NCBI GenBank assembly: GCA_944324385.1 | Contig: CALUWD010000006.1 | Span: 1 to 64,000, forward strand | Direction of reading: 5' to 3' | Source: Candidatus Gastranaerophilales bacterium | GTDB lineage: Bacteria; Cyanobacteriota; Vampirovibrionia; Gastranaerophilales; Gastranaerophilaceae | Length of the DNA: 64,000 bases | Shown: piece by piece, positions 61,118 through 64,000 of the stretch | How positions within the stretch are numbered: the first letter of the stretch is position 1 | Layout: every line of letters begins with the position of its first letter | Made by a program: the position numbers and the translations under genes | The notes under the pieces: model-generated | Seen by the model: the letters and a program-made list of their open reading frames with translations, nothing else | Told to the model about the DNA's origin: nothing | Database searches by the model: none

Positions 61118-62800
61118 ATGAAAAATAATCATGCTTTGTATTTAATTTTAATTGTTATTTTGGGGCTTTTGCTTCGCCTGTGGAATATAGATAAACCAGA
61201 GGGTATGTGGAATGATGAGTATTTGACTTGGTCCATTGCAAATTTAAAATTCCCTCAAGATTTTTTTAATGGAATTGCTAATAATTGCCATGCGCCCTTG
61301 CATTATTTTTATTTAAAAGCTTGGATGGCATTATTTAAAGATTCAGACATTTCGCTAAGAGTTTCTTCTCTTGTCCCTGGAGTTATTTCAATTTTTACAA
61401 TGTATCTTTGTGCAAAAGAATACCTTGTTAAAAAGCATGGGGAACTGTGCGCTCTTGCTGCAGCTTTTTTAACTTCAACAAGCGCATTTTTGATTTATTT
61501 TTCTCAAGAGGTTAGAATATACTCTCTTACTTTTTTAATTGCCTCAATGGTGCTTTATTACTCGCTCAAGGTTTTTAACAATCCGTCAAATAAAAACTGT
61601 TGGCTATTAACTTTGTTTAGTGTTTTATTGATTTTTGAACATACAATAGGTTTTGTTTTTGTTGCATTTAATATATGCGCGCTTATTGCATTTATGCAAA
61701 GAAAAAAGAAAGAAAACAATCTTACAAATAATATTATTGCAATAATTATTTTATCATTGCCTTTGGTCCCTTTTTTGTATGGACTTTTTGCGCATCCAAA
61801 ATATTTTAGCCAGTGGTGGGCGCCATTTTCTTGGTCTAAGTTGTTGTTTTATTTTACGGATTTATTTTCCCCTGTACTTAAAAATATTTCAAATGCGCCA
61901 CCGAGCTTTTTTGCGCAAATATTTGATAATGCAGCACTAAACATCGGTTTTATAATTTTTGCAATAGTGCCTTCTTTTATTTGTTTTGGTCTTGCTATAA
62001 AAGCTTTTCAAAATGGCAGGAGAGTTAATTTATACCTTTTAACAGTTTTTTGCGCAACTTTTTTAACTGTTTTAATTGCAGCCCTGTTTGGAAAATTAAT
62101 ATTCCTTACAAAATATTTAATTGAGCTTTATCCTATATTAATCTTACTTGTAGCTGTAGGTTGGTCAACAATGCAGCTAAAGCCCCTAAAAATAATGCTT
62201 GCAACAATTTTTGCTGTTATTACACTTTTTTATATAATCGTTTCTTATACATCGCCAGTAAGGCTAGTGCGCGAGGAAGGACAAAGGTTGCCTGTTAAGG
62301 TTTTGGCTGATTTGGGTGTAAAAAAAAACGACAGGGTGCTCTACCTTTATTATCCGCCATCAAGGTTTGAAAAGTATGTAAAAGAAGACAATCTTTTTTT
62401 TTACGCAAATTCAATAGACAAGTATAATTTTCCCTATGTCATTTACCCTGGCGATTCAAGCACTTATGAGGCCTTTAAGGATGGTAAAAGGCTTTATCGT
62501 GATGTTTTTTTGCTAAAGTACAATAAAAAACTTGCAGATTTTTTGGAAGAAAATTATTATTCAAAAATGAACAAAGGCGACAAGATGTTTATTGTTGAGC
62601 TAAAGCAAGTATCTTTTTTTAATGATGAACGTCTTGAAAATATAGTACTAGATGAAAAATCCTATAAGAGAATACCATTTTTGTACCTTGTAAGCTCTTA
62701 TGCAAAAAATTATTCAATAAGAGAATCATCAAAAGAGCTACACTATACAGGACACTACGATAGTGGTAGCTGGCGTGTTCATCTTTTTGAAAAAGTTTAA
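61118..62800 (+). CDS. GT39-like membrane glycosyltransferase (ArnT/PMT type)
   Basis: 560 residues. The N-terminal part has GT-C features: LGLLLRLWNIDKPEGMWNDEYLT (about 17-39), with the acidic catalytic-type D/E in WNDE on the first periplasmic loop, followed by about ten more membrane helices. The conserved region FLIYFSQEVRIYSL (about 129-142) also occurs in this group. The C-terminal 170 residues are a soluble periplasmic domain. It uses a polyprenyl-phosphate sugar donor to modify lipid A, protein or glycan; the acceptor is unknown. TAA abuts the clpP stop. Confidence 0.82.
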   Translation: MKNNHALYLILIVILGLLLRLWNIDKPEGMWNDEYLTWSIANLKFPQDFFNGIANNCHAPLHYFYLKAWMALFKDSDISLRVSSLVPGVISIFTMYLCAKEYLVKKHGELCALAAAFLTSTSAFLIYFSQEVRIYSLTFLIASMVLYYSLKVFNNPSNKNCWLLTLFSVLLIFEHTIGFVFVAFNICALIAFMQRKKKENNLTNNIIAIIILSLPLVPFLYGLFAHPKYFSQWWAPFSWSKLLFYFTDLFSPVLKNISNAPPSFFAQIFDNAALNIGFIIFAIVPSFICFGLAIKAFQNGRRVNLYLLTVFCATFLTVLIAALFGKLIFLTKYLIELYPILILLVAVGWSTMQLKPLKIMLATIFAVITLFYIIVSYTSPVRLVREEGQRLPVKVLADLGVKKNDRVLYLYYPPSRFEKYVKEDNLFFYANSIDKYNFPYVIYPGDSSTYEAFKDGKRLYRDVFLLKYNKKLADFLEENYYSKMNKGDKMFIVELKQVSFFNDERLENIVLDEKSYKRIPFLYLVSSYAKNYSIRESSKELHYTGHYDSGSWRVHLFEKV

Positions 62801-63415
62801 TTATTTTTGCTCGGTTTCTTCTCTTGTAATAATTCTATCAATTAAACCGTATTCAAGAGCCTCTTGAGCTGTCATGAAGTTGTCGCGTTCTGTGTCTTTT
62901 TTGATTTTTTCTACTTTTTGACCGGTGTGTTCTGCCATAAGCTCGCATAGCATAGTTTTCATTCTTAAAATTTCTTTTGCTTCAATTTCAATGTCAGTCG
63001 CTTGACCTTTTGCACCACCTAAAGGTTGGTGAATCATAATTCTTGCGTTTGGAAGCGCAAGGCGTTTGCCTTTTGTACCGCCTGAAAGTAAAAATGCGCC
63101 CATTGAGGCGGCATCGCCCAAGCAAATAGTTGAAACATCGGCTTTTATAAGTTTCATGGTATCGTATATTGCCATGCCAGCAGTAATTACACCGCCAGGG
63201 GAATTAATATATAACATAATATCTTTTTCAGGATTTTCACTATCTAATAGCAAAAGTTGTGCTACTATTGAGTTTGCAACATCGTCATCAATTTCAGAAC
63301 CTAAAAAGATTATTCTTTCTCGCAAAAGCCTTGAGAAAATATCAAAAGACCTCTCACCTCTTGAAGATGACTCAATTACTGTTGGAACGTAATCAATAAT
63401 TTTGTATTCGTTCAT
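62801..63415 (-). CDS. clpP: ATP-dependent Clp protease proteolytic subunit
   Basis: 204 residues. The catalytic triad is Ser in [14 protein letters not shown] (about 99-112), His in MIHQPLGG (about 127-134) and the Asp near 176-180 in [10 protein letters not shown]. Normal length, with [15 protein letters not shown] at the front, where the propeptide is processed. It forms a 14-mer with ClpX or ClpA. clpX is not adjacent. The stop abuts the GT39-like gene. Confidence 0.96.
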   Translation of the reverse strand: MNEYKIIDYVPTVIESSSRGERSFDIFSRLLRERIIFLGSEIDDDVANSIVAQLLLLDSENPEKDIMLYINSPGGVITAGMAIYDTMKLIKADVSTICLGDAASMGAFLLSGGTKGKRLALPNARIMIHQPLGGAKGQATDIEIEAKEILRMKTMLCELMAEHTGQKVEKIKKDTERDNFMTAQEALEYGLIDRIITREETEQK

Positions 63416-63568
63416 TTTTTATCCTCTAAAAAAATATTACTTCCAATTATATTATTAAAAATGTTAAAAATTCAACCTTAAATGTTTTTAAATAATTTGT
63501 TTGTAGTATAATGTCATTTGGTGGGTTAATTCCCCCTGTGTGAGATTTAACAAAAGGAAGTTTTGAAG

Positions 63569-64000
63569 ATGTATAATGTGGCAATAGTTGGCGGTGGCCC
63601 TGCGGGAATTTTTACTGCGCTTGAAATAACCAAATTAAAACCCGATTGGAAAGTTGTTTTAATTGAAAAGGGTTCAAAAATTGAAAATCGCAAATGCCCT
63701 ATGCGTGAAGGTTTAAAACAGTGTGTTAATTGTAAAAATTGCGGTTTGCTTTGCGGTTGGGGCGGCGCAGGTGCGTTTTCTGACGGCAAATTAACCCTTA
63801 CCCCTGATGTTGGCGGGCATCTTGTTGATTATATGTCTTACAAAGATGTTGAAGACTTGATTGAATATTGTGATAAATTGTATTTGGAGCATGGTGCTAC
63901 TGAAGTTGTGTATGGCACAAACAGGGAAGAATTTGCAGATATTGAACGTGCTGCAACTTTAGCAGAATTAAAGCTTGTTCATTCTCCTGTAAGACACTTG
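63569..64000 (+). CDS. FAD-dependent dehydrogenase (N-terminal part, runs off the window)
   Basis: 144 codons visible from ATG 63569 after AAAGGAAG. VAIVGGGPAGIFTALEI (about 4-20) is the FAD/NAD Rossmann motif. A Cys-rich stretch follows (CVNCKNCGLLCGWGGAGAFSDG, about 52-73) with C-x2-C-x5-C. This pattern occurs in the uncharacterised FAD dehydrogenases of the COG2509 type. The Cys cluster may bind metal or FeS. The 3' end lies outside the window. Confidence 0.75.
   Translation, partial: MYNVAIVGGGPAGIFTALEITKLKPDWKVVLIEKGSKIENRKCPMREGLKQCVNCKNCGLLCGWGGAGAFSDGKLTLTPDVGGHLVDYMSYKDVEDLIEYCDKLYLEHGATEVVYGTNREEFADIERAATLAELKLVHSPVRHL

Noticed and set aside
1..64000. tRNA genes, rRNA, CRISPR arrays, transposases or prophage genes
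   Set aside because: Intergenic stretches were scanned by eye: no cloverleaf, no regularly spaced repeats, no transposase or integrase motifs.

Overview
The window is an AT-rich bacterial chromosome segment, densely packed, with most genes in short operons. The lineage is an inference. BamA/Omp85 (51236-53233) and the KDO genes kdsD-kdsC indicate a Gram-negative envelope. HydE, Hcp, rubrerythrin and a ferredoxin-nitroreductase indicate anaerobic fermentative life. The GyrA C-terminal region resembles cyanobacterial GyrA (a TRGKGG box followed by K-x-K-E-D-D-D), and the block infA-rpmJ-rpsM-rpsK-rpsD-rpoA-rplQ-truA-rplM-rpsI ends in the truA-rplM-rpsI order. Several lineage-type proteins of unknown function carry an N-terminal [IV]-x-F-x-[AGS] motif. 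A gut-type non-photosynthetic cyanobacterial relative (Gastranaerophilales / Vampirovibrionia) fits best.

Layout. 1-5.4 kb: a partial gene, a small membrane protein behind a leader ORF, and a three-gene operon with one intact AAA+ ATPase between two degenerate AAA+ paralogues. 5.5-8.7 kb: a Kelch protein flanked by 50-bp direct repeats, then a kinase-like plus mono-ADP-ribosyltransferase gene broken by an in-frame TAG. 8.9-18.9 kb: hcp, then surface-sugar genes (glycosyltransferases, epimerase, ATP-grasp enzymes, phosphoesterase, DegT aminotransferase, a KAS III remnant) and a ferredoxin-nitroreductase. 19-20.7 kb: acetyltransferase, CDF transporter and an unknown. 20.7-28.8 kb: the arginine operon argCJBDGHF, preceded by a promoter, an Arg-rich leader peptide and an intrinsic terminator, which together look like an arginine attenuator. 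28.8-36.5 kb: ridA-ilvA, hydE, an E1-like enzyme, pgeF, an EF-hand-like protein, a HAD phosphatase, a UDP-glucuronate decarboxylase and an EF-hand/CHAP protein. 36.5-41.7 kb: rubrerythrin with a 12-7-12 palindrome over its promoter, divergent from a regulator made of four GntR-type winged helices; lepA, a PEBP protein and a UbiA prenyltransferase. 41.9-46.8 kb: the ribosomal/rpoA operon. 46.9-64 kb: an EF-hand protein, wecB, gyrA, bamA, a sigma-region-4-like protein, a tandem membrane-protein pair, leuA, eda, kdsD-kdsC, a degenerate receiver-GGDEF protein, a GT39-like membrane glycosyltransferase, clpP and a partial FAD dehydrogenase.

The arg operon should convert glutamate to citrulline and on to arginine, with ArgJ recycling the acetyl group, so no separate argE is required. 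RidA sits directly behind threonine dehydratase, whose reactive enamine product it clears. The sugar genes, wecB, uxs, kdsD/kdsC and the GT39 protein point to an elaborate surface polysaccharide. Two organisational habits stand out: convergent genes often abut or share stop codons (three pairs share one TTAA), and several -10 boxes lie so close to the ATG that the mRNAs should be leaderless. No tRNA, rRNA, CRISPR array or transposase was seen.
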